Source of the DNA: Anaerolinea sp.
GTDB taxonomy: Bacteria; Chloroflexota; Anaerolineae; Anaerolineales; Villigracilaceae
Assembly (NCBI GenBank): GCA_020720965.1
Contig: DYNS01000106.1
Location: forward strand, 1 to 8,907
DNA length: 8,907 bases
Reading direction: 5' to 3'
Every line of letters starts with the position of its first letter. The stretch's first letter is position 1. Below, one piece after another: positions 1 to 5,817 of the stretch. The position numbers were made by a program, and so were the translations under genes. Under the pieces are notes generated by a model, which was given only the letters and a program-made list of their open reading frames with translations, searched no databases and was not told the origin of the DNA.

Positions 1-567
1 CAGGTTAAATTCCACCGTCATTTGGGAGGTGACGGTTCCCTGCAATTTGCTCCAGGCTTCGCCCCCGTTCAAGCCCATTTCCGCGGCGAGGGATTCTTCG
101 GCTTCACTCATCAGATATTTGGATTGCTCGGCATATTCCCGAATGTTGAAGGCGTGGGCGGCGGAAGTGGCATTCAGCGGGAGAACATTTTCCAGCGCCG
201 GGGCAATGCTGCCTACCCAGGCGCGGAACTGCGTGCCGAGGGTTTGCATCTTCACCATCGTCTGTTGAAATTCCGACATTTTCTTCATCGCGACCTGGTC
301 GTGCGAATTGGTGGAGACGAAGGCTTCCAGGTACGCGCCCTGAGTCCCGGCGCGGATGGCGAGCTCGTTAAACCTTTTTACGCTCTCGCCCAGGGCGGCG
401 GCGAGTTCTTTGGCGGGGGCGTTTACATCCATCTTGCGGATGACTTCCAGAAAGTAGTCATCCAGGTCGGTCAGTTCGTTCTTCAGGGTGGCGGCGGCGT
501 TTTCAAAGGCGGGCGATTGCAGGGAGGGGTACACGTTGCTTACGTCCCAGCGGGGAGGGGTTGTCAT
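1..567 (-). CDS. pepF: Oligoendopeptidase F (M3 family), N-terminal 189 residues, cut by window edge
   Basis: The visible part is the N-terminal third of a cytoplasmic zinc oligopeptidase of family M3B, which degrades short peptides; the family is usually about 600 residues. The protein begins MTTPPRWDVSNVYPSL, and the W-D-(L/V)-S-N-x-Y-P-S-L opening is the recognisable start of PepF-like proteins. The rest of the visible part is helical and acidic, as in the PepF N-terminal lobe. The HEXXH zinc motif would lie beyond the left edge, so catalytic competence cannot be judged. The ATG at 567-565 has an AGGAG Shine-Dalgarno eight bases upstream. The gene starts 22 bases after the stop of the small membrane protein, with no promoter seen between them, so it is probably the last visible gene of the hflX operon. 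The frame is open to base 1. Family call is from memory of the motif, not from a search. Confidence 0.85.
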   Translation of the reverse strand, partial: MTTPPRWDVSNVYPSLQSPAFENAAATLKNELTDLDDYFLEVIRKMDVNAPAKELAAALGESVKRFNELAIRAGTQGAYLEAFVSTNSHDQVAMKKMSEFQQTMVKMQTLGTQFRAWVGSIAPALENVLPLNATSAAHAFNIREYAEQSKYLMSEAEESLAAEMGLNGGEAWSKLQGTVTSQMTVEFNL

Positions 568-589
568 ACGGGGTTCTCCTAAGGGTGAG

Positions 590-802
590 TTAAAGGGCGC
601 GGGCGAGCATTGCGCCCAGCACGGCAACCAAAATGCCGAGGTGTAGAAACAGGTTGTTTTGCGAAATTCCCCAGTGAGGGAAAATGCTGACGAGGAGCAA
701 ATTCAACACAATCAGCACCATGCCCAACAGGGGCAAAAGCCCTTTGCGGTGCGCGAAAAATTCGGATGCCTGGTCTATGAGTTTGGATAGCGACCCTGTC
801 AT
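590..802 (-). CDS. Small two-helix membrane protein (70 aa), unknown function
   Basis: I do not recognise this protein as a named family. It begins MTGSLSKLIDQASEFFAHRKG and has two hydrophobic segments at about residues 22-40 and 52-67, joined by a short polar turn (PHWGISQNN). It has no cysteines and ends in ARAL. A hairpin membrane topology with a short amphipathic N-terminus is likely. Start choice is firm: the ATG at 802-800 follows a GGAGGAAG Shine-Dalgarno that sits inside the last codons of hflX, and it overlaps the hflX TGA stop in the ATGA arrangement (shared bases 799-802), a sign of translational coupling. A longer reading from 847 is possible but would overlap hflX by about 50 bases and lacks this site. 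Position between hflX and pepF suggests a role linked to that operon, possibly as a membrane partner, but this is inference. Confidence 0.75.
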   Translation of the reverse strand: MTGSLSKLIDQASEFFAHRKGLLPLLGMVLIVLNLLLVSIFPHWGISQNNLFLHLGILVAVLGAMLARAL

Positions 803-2151
803 TTTTCTTCCTCCGGCGTTTCCTGGCGTGGATGATGTGCCTGCCACTCGTTAAACTGGGCGACCAGCCTGCCAGGGATTCTGCCGCCAATTTGCACGCC
901 GCCGCGCCCGTGCTCTATCCTCTCCACCTGACCGGCTTCGTGGAAGAGGGCAATTAACTGTCCATCCTGGTAGGGTAGCCAAATTTCCAGCGGGGTGTAG
1001 GTTTCGTATAGTTCCGCCCGCACTTTGGTAATTAACTCTGCCATTCCGTCTCCCTTGGCGGCGGAGATGGCGAGCGCCTGCGGGTAGTTTTGCAAAATGG
1101 CGCGAGCCTGCGCGGGGTCTTTTAACCTATCCACCTTGTTGAGGGCGGTGATGGTGGGGATGTGGGTGGCTTCGATTTCCTTGAGGGTCTCTTGCACTGC
1201 CTGGTATTGCGCCATGGCGTTGGGGTGAGAAATATCCACAACGTGCAAGAGCAGGTCGGCTTCGGCAATTTCTTCCAGTGTGGCGCGGAAGGCGGCTACC
1301 AGGGTGGTGGGGAGTTTTTGAATAAAGCCGACTGTATCGGTAAACAGGGCTGCCTGCCCGCCGGGGAATTCCACCCGCCGGGTGGTGGGGTCCAGGGTGG
1401 CAAAGAGTTGGTTGGCGGCGTACACTTCGGCTTTTGCCAGGCGGTTCAGCAGGGTGGATTTTCCGGCGTTGGTGTAGCCAACCAGGGCAACGGTGGGGAT
1501 GCGGCTGCGCTTGCGTTGGGCGCGGTAGCGCATTCGGTGGGCGCGGACTTTTTCCAGTTCGCGCTTCAGGTGGGCAATCTTGGTGCGAATTTCGCGCCGG
1601 TCCACTTCCAACTGCGTTTCACCAGGTCCGCGCAAACCCACGCCGCCTACGCCGCCGCTGCGTCCTCCCCCGCCGCCGCCCTGACGGGCAAGGTGGGTCC
1701 ATTGGCGGGTGAGACGAGGCAGGTAGTATTCATACTGTGCCAGCTGCACCTGCACCATCCCTTCGGCGGTGTGGGCATGTTGGGCGAAAATGTCCAGGAT
1801 GAGGGCGGTTCTATCCAGCACCCGCACTTTTTCGCCAAAGGCGCGTTCCAACTCGCGTTGATGTCGGGGGTTCAGTTCGCCATCAAAGAGGATGACTTGT
1901 GAGAGGGTTTCTTCTGCCAGTAGTTTAATTTCTTCCACCTTGCCAGAGCCAATAAAAGTCTCCGGGTTGGGGCGGTCTAACTTTTGGGTGGTTTCTCCCA
2001 CCACTTGTAGCCCGGCGGTATCGGCGAGGAGCGCCAGTTCTGCCAGGGAATCTTCGAGGGAGAGAAGGTTTTTCTCTTGAAAGAGCTCTACGCCGACCAA
2101 AAAGGCGCGCTCACGAGGGGCTTGTGTTGGTTGGGGGATTCGTTTTGCCAT
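799..2151 (-). CDS. hflX: Ribosome-associated GTPase HflX
   Basis: HflX is a cytoplasmic GTPase that binds the large ribosomal subunit and splits stalled or antibiotic-bound 70S ribosomes. From the ATG at 2151 the protein has 450 residues, normal for the family. Visible parts, in order: the N-terminal HflX domain (about 15-130); the glycine-rich segment leading into RGPGETQLEVDRR (about 158-186), diagnostic of HflX; a helical linker; then a G domain with P-loop GYTNAGKS (225-232), switch II DTVGFI (272-277), NKVD (338-341) and SAAKG (366-370). The C-terminal domain follows to EEEK. The true start is uncertain. The frame stays open to a GTG at 2256, adding 35 residues, but the Shine-Dalgarno there lies only two bases before the GTG and fits better a five-codon ORF at 2251. 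Tandem ATGs at 2154 and 2151 precede the conserved-looking sequence and have no Shine-Dalgarno, so leader-controlled initiation is possible. The stop overlaps the next gene by ATGA. Confidence 0.93.
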   Translation of the reverse strand: MAKRIPQPTQAPRERAFLVGVELFQEKNLLSLEDSLAELALLADTAGLQVVGETTQKLDRPNPETFIGSGKVEEIKLLAEETLSQVILFDGELNPRHQRELERAFGEKVRVLDRTALILDIFAQHAHTAEGMVQVQLAQYEYYLPRLTRQWTHLARQGGGGGGRSGGVGGVGLRGPGETQLEVDRREIRTKIAHLKRELEKVRAHRMRYRAQRKRSRIPTVALVGYTNAGKSTLLNRLAKAEVYAANQLFATLDPTTRRVEFPGGQAALFTDTVGFIQKLPTTLVAAFRATLEEIAEADLLLHVVDISHPNAMAQYQAVQETLKEIEATHIPTITALNKVDRLKDPAQARAILQNYPQALAISAAKGDGMAELITKVRAELYETYTPLEIWLPYQDGQLIALFHEAGQVERIEHGRGGVQIGGRIPGRLVAQFNEWQAHHPRQETPEEEK

Positions 2152-2157
2152 CATAGG

Positions 2158-2270
2158 TTTTGTAAGTTGTGAAGGAAATGGAATAAGGCACAGCGGCACG
2201 GGGCGGCTGCTTTTAGGCGATGTTGTTTTTTGCTTAAGCCTGCCAGAACATTTCACTTCTCCTTACAAAA
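2158..2270 (-). promoter_or_regulatory. hflX leader: long imperfect hairpin covering a Shine-Dalgarno and leader ORF
   Basis: Perfect inverted arms lie at 2262-2270 and 2158-2166 (TTTTGTAAG / CTTACAAAA as read in the minus-strand RNA). The pairing continues inwards in register: GAAG with CTTC (2256-2259 / 2171-2174) and GAAATG with CATTTC (2249-2254 / 2175-2180), then after an internal loop GGCA with TGCC (2241-2244 / 2187-2190). The 5' arm holds an AAGGAG Shine-Dalgarno (2259-2264) and the ATG of a five-codon ORF. The 3' arm ends three bases before the tandem hflX ATGs. This geometry resembles translational attenuators, where ribosomes on a leader peptide open a structure that hides the downstream start. 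The structure is read by eye; no folding energy was computed. There is no T-run, so it is not an intrinsic terminator. Confidence 0.5.
2234..2251 (-). CDS. Putative five-residue leader peptide (MFWQA) upstream of hflX
   Basis: ATG-TTC-TGG-CAG-GCT-TAA lies seven bases after AAGGAG (2259-2264), the ideal spacing and one of the strongest Shine-Dalgarno sites in the window. It is not in the hflX frame and stops about 80 bases before the hflX ATG. Its start codon and ribosome site lie within the 5' arm of the hairpin described for this leader. It may be a regulatory leader peptide. Alternatively the Shine-Dalgarno serves the in-frame GTG at 2256 of a longer HflX, though two bases of spacing makes this poor. 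A peptide this short can arise by chance, so confidence is low. Confidence 0.3.
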   Translation of the reverse strand: MFWQA

Positions 2271-2294
2271 CGTGGCGGGGGGATGAATGCCATA

Positions 2295-2303
2295 ATGATA
2301 CCA
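2295..2303 (-). promoter_or_regulatory. Candidate extended -10 promoter for hflX
   Basis: Read on the minus strand this is TGG-TATCAT, an extended -10 (TGn plus a hexamer one base away from TATAAT). The base composition is AT-rich here against GC-rich flanks. No good -35 lies 17 bases upstream, which an extended -10 can tolerate. A start near 2288 would give a 5' leader of about 135 bases that includes the whole hairpin. It would allow hflX to be expressed independently of the kinase that ends at 2332. Confidence 0.35.
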
Positions 2304-2331
2304 TAAAGGGCGGGGTCGGGACGCGGAGGTC

Positions 2332-3543
2332 TTAACGCTGTAAAACCGAGAAAAATTTTGCCAACTTGTTCTCTTCCATGCCCTGGCGCAAAGGTAGCAA
2401 AAGGTGAAAGGTGGAGCCGGGGCAGGCGATTTCGTCATAACCCGGAGATTCCACCCACAGGCTGCCCCCGTGCATTTCCACAATCCCTTTGGCAATGGGC
2501 AAGCCCAAGCCTGGTCCGCCGCCCTTAAACTTGGTCTTGCCGCTGGAATGTAACAGGACGCTGCCCAATTGCCCGAACTTCTCAAAAATCACTTCCTGGT
2601 TTTCCGGGTCTATGCCAATGCCAGTGTCGCTGATGGTGATTTCGACAAAGCCGGGCAGGATGCGCCCGTCTACTTCGATTCTGCCGCCGTCCGGCGTGTA
2701 TTTGATGGCGTTGCTGACGATGTTCTTCAGCGCCTGGTAGAGCCTTTCCGGGTCGGCAAAGAGCAGTTCTTTGGAGCCTTCAAAGGGATGCACTTGCAGG
2801 CTTTGCTTGCGTTGCTTCAGTGTGGATTCCAATTCCGCTTGGAGCAGGTTAAGGGTGCGATTCAGCCAGACCGGTTGCGGGTTGAGGCTCATCAGGTTGT
2901 TGTCAATTTGAGAAACGTCAATCATGTCATCCACCAATGCCCGCAGGCGGTGAATGCCGTTGTGGATTCCCTGTACCAGGTTGTGAATTTGCTGTAACTC
3001 TGGCGGAAGCAGTTCCGTTATCATGGCGGCGTAGCCTTCCACCAGGGTGAGGGGGGTCTTAAATTCGTGGGCGGCAACCGAAATAAAGTTGGATTTGCTT
3101 CTATCCAGCCGCTCCGCTTTTTTTTGCAGGCGGTCAATTTCGGTTTGCAGGTAGTTCAGACGGGTTTCGTTTTCGTAGGTTGTCACCCGCTCGGTGGCGT
3201 GCAGGTAGATGGGCGTTAGCGCCCCAATCAGTGGCAGGGCTTCGGCGGCGGGCAGGTTCTCGCGGGCGGCTTCGGAGGTCAGTTGAATGAGTTGGTTGAG
3301 CAGGGCGGTGACGTTTCTTTCGCCTTCTTGCAGGTCGCTTTGGGTGCGGGCGCTTGTCCACTCTTGCAGGAGAGAATCCAGATGGGATGGATTTCCCGAA
3401 AGCAGCGCCTGCTCCAGCAGGTCAAAAAACTTGTTGAGTTCCCCCAAAAAATCTTTTCGCACGCCTGCGCCCTGCGCCAGGGCAGTGGAGGCGCGTTTTT
3501 GCAAAGCCGGGCGCAGAGTTTGAAAATAGGCGTGAGGGGTCAT
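2332..3543 (-). CDS. Soluble sensor histidine kinase (orphan)
   Basis: This is a 403-residue two-component histidine kinase with a complete transmitter module. Seen: H box AAHEFKTPLT with phospho-acceptor His159, N box NIVSNAIKYTPDGG (Asn274, Asn278), G1 box DTGIGI (306-311), F box FEKFGQ (320-325) and G2 box GPGLGL (343-348). A coiled-coil linker (about 125-150) leads into the H box. The first 120 residues are helical, with no membrane segment and no PAS or GAF pattern that I can recognise, so the sensor is cytoplasmic and its signal unknown. No response regulator lies in the window. Start choice: the frame is open from a TTG at 3561, with ATGs at 3549 and 3543, and no Shine-Dalgarno precedes any of them. 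I chose the ATG at 3543 because a TTGCCA/TACACT promoter places transcription initiation at that codon, implying a leaderless mRNA. It follows the M28 gene by 36 bases. Confidence 0.9.
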   Translation of the reverse strand: MTPHAYFQTLRPALQKRASTALAQGAGVRKDFLGELNKFFDLLEQALLSGNPSHLDSLLQEWTSARTQSDLQEGERNVTALLNQLIQLTSEAARENLPAAEALPLIGALTPIYLHATERVTTYENETRLNYLQTEIDRLQKKAERLDRSKSNFISVAAHEFKTPLTLVEGYAAMITELLPPELQQIHNLVQGIHNGIHRLRALVDDMIDVSQIDNNLMSLNPQPVWLNRTLNLLQAELESTLKQRKQSLQVHPFEGSKELLFADPERLYQALKNIVSNAIKYTPDGGRIEVDGRILPGFVEITISDTGIGIDPENQEVIFEKFGQLGSVLLHSSGKTKFKGGGPGLGLPIAKGIVEMHGGSLWVESPGYDEIACPGSTFHLLLPLRQGMEENKLAKFFSVLQR

Positions 3544-3549
3544 ATCCAT

Positions 3550-3578
3550 AGTGTAGCCCAACTGTGTTTTTGTGGCAA
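3550..3578 (-). promoter_or_regulatory. Promoter for histidine kinase, likely leaderless
   Basis: On the minus strand, TTGCCA (3573-3578; one mismatch to TTGACA) and TACACT (3550-3555; two mismatches to TATAAT) are separated by exactly 17 bases. The hexamer ends six bases before the ATG at 3543, so the expected transcription start is the A of that ATG. The element lies just beyond the stop of the upstream M28 gene, so the kinase can be transcribed alone or by read-through. Confidence 0.5.
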
Positions 3579-3579
3579 T

Positions 3580-4578
3580 TTAGGGCGCATTACAGTTTGC
3601 TTGCGTATAGTTTCCTTGCGCCAGACAGCTGCCGTAGGTATTTACCCAGGCGAGCAGGGTTTCTCCCACCGCCTTCAGGCTTTGCGCCGAGACTTTATCC
3701 GGGGTGTCTTCCACCGTGTGCCAGTAGGGGTAGTCGAAGTCAATCAGGTCGGCGGCGGGAATGCCTGCCTCCAGGAAAGGGATGTGGTCATCCAACATCT
3801 GATATTTGGGTTCAGGGATGAAGTTTTGCGCGTAGCCAGCCTTTTCTGCTGCCTGCCAAAGGCTTGCTGTCAGGCGCGGGTCGGAGTTGCGTTCCTGATA
3901 AATTTGCAGGTCGGCATCCCCAATCATATCCACAATGACGACTGCGGCGGGGCGGGCGGGCAGGTCGGCGGCGTAGGCGCGGCTACCCAAAATCCAATCC
4001 CAACCGGGGATTCTGCCGTTGTCCTCGGCATCCAAAAAGACCAGTTCCACCGCCACCGAATCGACGGGGAGGCTGCGCGCCAGTTCCAGCAGCACGGCAA
4101 CCCCGGAGGCGCCATCGTTGGCGCCTGGCACGGGTAGGCTGCGTTTGGCGGGGTCGGGGTCAGAATCGGCGAAGATGCGGGTGTCGTAGTGTGCGCCCAG
4201 CAGAACAACCGGCGTGGCATTTTGTCGCCAGGCGCGGATGTTTTGCACCTTTTGCCCGCCCTGCTCCGCCAGGCGAATTTCGCTCTGCCAGCCTGCTTTT
4301 GCCAATTCGGCGCGGATGTATTCCACCGTTTGGGCGTGTCCGCGTGTGCCGGGGAAGCGTGCCCCAAAAGAATCCTGCGCCAGCACGTCTGCATAGGCGC
4401 GGTCTCCGTCAAAGGTTGGGGGGGGCGTGGCAGAGGCGGCGGGAGGTTGCCCACAGCCTGTCAAAACGCTCAGGGCGAGGAGAATCATCAGGCGGGCAAG
4501 CCGCCTCCTTCCTATTCCCCTGGCGGGCGAGGATGGCGCGGTCTTCCTTTCCTTTTTTGGCGACTCTTCTCTTTGCAT
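3580..4578 (-). CDS. Lipoprotein M28-family metallohydrolase, glutaminyl-cyclase-like
   Basis: This is a 332-residue exported zinc hydrolase. A basic N-terminus and hydrophobic stretch LMILLALSVLTGC end in a lipobox (LTGC, Cys42), so the mature protein should be lipid-anchored outside the cytoplasmic membrane. The M28 fold follows: GAHYDT (129-133), PGANDGASG with probable zinc ligand Asp155, DAEDNG (Glu185 probable catalytic base, Asp186 probable zinc ligand), DMIGD (217-221), DDHIPFL (263-269) and YWHT with probable zinc ligand His287. The DDHIPFL and WHT pair recalls glutaminyl cyclases, which form N-terminal pyroglutamate, more than aminopeptidases; the activity could still be peptidase. 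The C-terminus carries two cysteines (Cys318, Cys329), possibly a disulfide. Start: the ATG at 4578 is preceded by TATACT at six bases and by no Shine-Dalgarno, so the mRNA may be leaderless. A longer reading to 4611 would overlap the promoter palindrome. Confidence 0.85.
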   Translation of the reverse strand: MQREESPKKERKTAPSSPARGIGRRRLARLMILLALSVLTGCGQPPAASATPPPTFDGDRAYADVLAQDSFGARFPGTRGHAQTVEYIRAELAKAGWQSEIRLAEQGGQKVQNIRAWRQNATPVVLLGAHYDTRIFADSDPDPAKRSLPVPGANDGASGVAVLLELARSLPVDSVAVELVFLDAEDNGRIPGWDWILGSRAYAADLPARPAAVVIVDMIGDADLQIYQERNSDPRLTASLWQAAEKAGYAQNFIPEPKYQMLDDHIPFLEAGIPAADLIDFDYPYWHTVEDTPDKVSAQSLKAVGETLLAWVNTYGSCLAQGNYTQANCNAP

Positions 4579-4584
4579 ATTGCA

Positions 4585-4590
4585 AGTATA
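4585..4590 (-). promoter_or_regulatory. -10 element for M28 lipoprotein gene, likely leaderless
   Basis: TATACT on the minus strand ends exactly six bases before the ATG at 4578, so transcription would start at or next to that ATG. The -35 position holds TTATGA, a poor match. There is no Shine-Dalgarno. The hexamer lies within the 14-bp palindrome. Confidence 0.45.
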
Positions 4591-4592
4591 CT
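4587..4592 (+). promoter_or_regulatory. -10 element for dehydrogenase-alaX-EamA unit
   Basis: TATACT on the plus strand is the mirror copy within the palindrome. A start near 4599 gives a leader of about 30 bases that carries GGAGG (4621-4625), so this side is a conventional leadered message. No -35 match is seen 16-18 bases upstream, so support is moderate. Confidence 0.4.
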
Positions 4593-4629
4593 TGCCCCGG
4601 CAAAAATTCATAACACTTTTGGAGGCGCA

Positions 4630-5802
4630 ATGGCATACCGATACGTCATCATTGGCTCTGGCAGGCAGGGAACCGCCGCCGCATACGACCTGGCAAAATT
4701 TGGCGAAGCCGCAAGCATTCTCATGGCAGATGTGGAGCAGGAAAAAGCCGATTCCGCTGCCGCGAGGGTGAACCGCCTGATTGGGCGGGAGGTGGCGAAG
4801 GGCGTTTCGCTGAATGCCTCGGACTACCCGGCGCTTCTTTCCGTTTTACAAGGCGCCGATGTTGCCCTGAGCGCCGTCACTTACTACCACAACCTCGCCA
4901 TCACCCGCGCCTGCATCGAAGCCGGGGTTAGCCTGTGTGATATGGGCGGCAATACCGATGTTGTCTGGAAGCAACTGGCGCTAGACGAAGACGCTCAAAA
5001 AGCCGGGGTCAGTCTCCTGCCAGATTGCGGCATGGGACCAGGATTGATTAACAATATGGGCGTTTATGTCATGGACGCGTTGGACGAACCCCGCGAAGTG
5101 TACCTATACGATGCCGGTCTTCCACAAAACCCCACCCCGCCCTGGAACTACCTCTGCACCTTTCACCTCAACGGTTTAACCAACGAATACGACCACGAAG
5201 CCACCTTCCTGCGGGAGGGCAAAATCACTCTCGTCCCTTCCTTTACCGAGTTGGAAACTGTTTACATTCCTCCCTTGGGCGAGTTGGAAGCCTTCGTCAT
5301 CTCTGGCAGCATGTCCACCACTGCCGATACGCACCTGGGCAAACTGCAAACCTATGAGAACAAAGTTCTGCGCTACCCCGGTCACTTTGCCACCTTTGAA
5401 GCCTATAAACGCCTGGGGCTCTTTTCCGAAACCCCGCTGGATGTCAACGGAGTCAGCATTACCCCGCGAGAGTTCTACCACAAACTGCTGGAGGGCAAAA
5501 TCACCGCCCCACACGTGGAAGATATTTGCGTTATGCGTGCTGTGGGCATTGGAACCAAAAAAGGCAAAGAAATCCGCGTCACGCTGGATTTGGTGGACCG
5601 CTACGACCCCGAAACCGGTTTTACCGGTATGGAGCGCCTCACTGGCTGGCACTGCGCCCTGATGATGGGCTTTCAGGCACGCGGCGAGGTTGCCCCCGGC
5701 GCTCACCGCATGGAAACCATCCCCGCCGCCAAAATTATGGACGAACTGACCAAACGCGGCATTCAATGGACTTTGAAAACCAGACCCATCTACAACAAAT
5801 AA
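4630..5802 (+). CDS. Lysine 6-dehydrogenase / saccharopine dehydrogenase-like oxidoreductase
   Basis: This is a 390-residue NAD(P)-dependent oxidoreductase. It opens with a Rossmann nucleotide-binding motif (VIIGSGRQG, G9-x-G11-x-x-G14) and continues in the pattern of lysine 6-dehydrogenases and related saccharopine dehydrogenase-like proteins: a region around LCDMGG, then LLPDCGMGPGLIN, then ELEAFVISGSMST. Known members deaminate the epsilon-amino group of L-lysine or handle related amino-acid conjugates; the substrate here cannot be read from the sequence. No signal peptide or membrane segment is seen, so it should be cytoplasmic. Start: the ATG at 4630 is preceded by GGAGG at four bases; a longer open frame back to 4189 runs antisense through the M28 gene and is rejected. 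It is first in a tight unit: alaX starts 16 bases after its stop. Confidence is high for the superfamily, moderate for the lysine dehydrogenase subgroup. Confidence 0.85.
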   Translation: MAYRYVIIGSGRQGTAAAYDLAKFGEAASILMADVEQEKADSAAARVNRLIGREVAKGVSLNASDYPALLSVLQGADVALSAVTYYHNLAITRACIEAGVSLCDMGGNTDVVWKQLALDEDAQKAGVSLLPDCGMGPGLINNMGVYVMDALDEPREVYLYDAGLPQNPTPPWNYLCTFHLNGLTNEYDHEATFLREGKITLVPSFTELETVYIPPLGELEAFVISGSMSTTADTHLGKLQTYENKVLRYPGHFATFEAYKRLGLFSETPLDVNGVSITPREFYHKLLEGKITAPHVEDICVMRAVGIGTKKGKEIRVTLDLVDRYDPETGFTGMERLTGWHCALMMGFQARGEVAPGAHRMETIPAAKIMDELTKRGIQWTLKTRPIYNK

Positions 5803-5817
5803 TCCGCAGGAAACCCC

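Larger units (their letters stand above)
4582..4595. repeat. Perfect 14-bp palindrome between divergent genes
   Basis: GCAAGTATACTTGC is a perfect palindrome with no spacer, located in the 51-base gap between the M28 gene (leftward) and the dehydrogenase gene (rightward). Its symmetry puts the hexamer TATACT on both strands, overlapping by four bases. It may be a symmetrical bidirectional -10 element, an operator for a dimeric repressor, or both. It is not a terminator, having no loop or T-run. Confidence 0.6.

Noticed and set aside
22..582. Plus-strand open frame of 186 codons
   Set aside because: It is antisense to pepF, whose minus-strand protein has the family opening and a good Shine-Dalgarno. 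The plus-strand protein is a glycine- and phenylalanine-rich shadow.
1640..1682. GCC/GGC-rich repeat-like tract
   Set aside because: It encodes the glycine-rich loop that is normal for HflX before RGPGETQLE, so it is coding sequence and not a separate repeat element.
1162..1902. Plus-strand open frame of 246 codons
   Set aside because: It is antisense to the HflX G domain, with no Shine-Dalgarno and shadow-like composition.
2158..2270. hflX leader inverted repeat as a transcription terminator of the kinase gene
   Set aside because: The 3' arm is followed by CCTATGATGG with no T-run, and the loop is 68 bases, so an intrinsic terminator is unlikely.
3283..4137. Plus-strand open frame of 284 codons
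   Set aside because: It spans the antisense of two well-supported minus-strand genes, the kinase and the M28 hydrolase.
4189..4629. N-terminal extension of the dehydrogenase
   Set aside because: The extra 147 codons are antisense to the M28 gene and cross the promoter palindrome. The ATG at 4630 has GGAGG and directly precedes the Rossmann strand.
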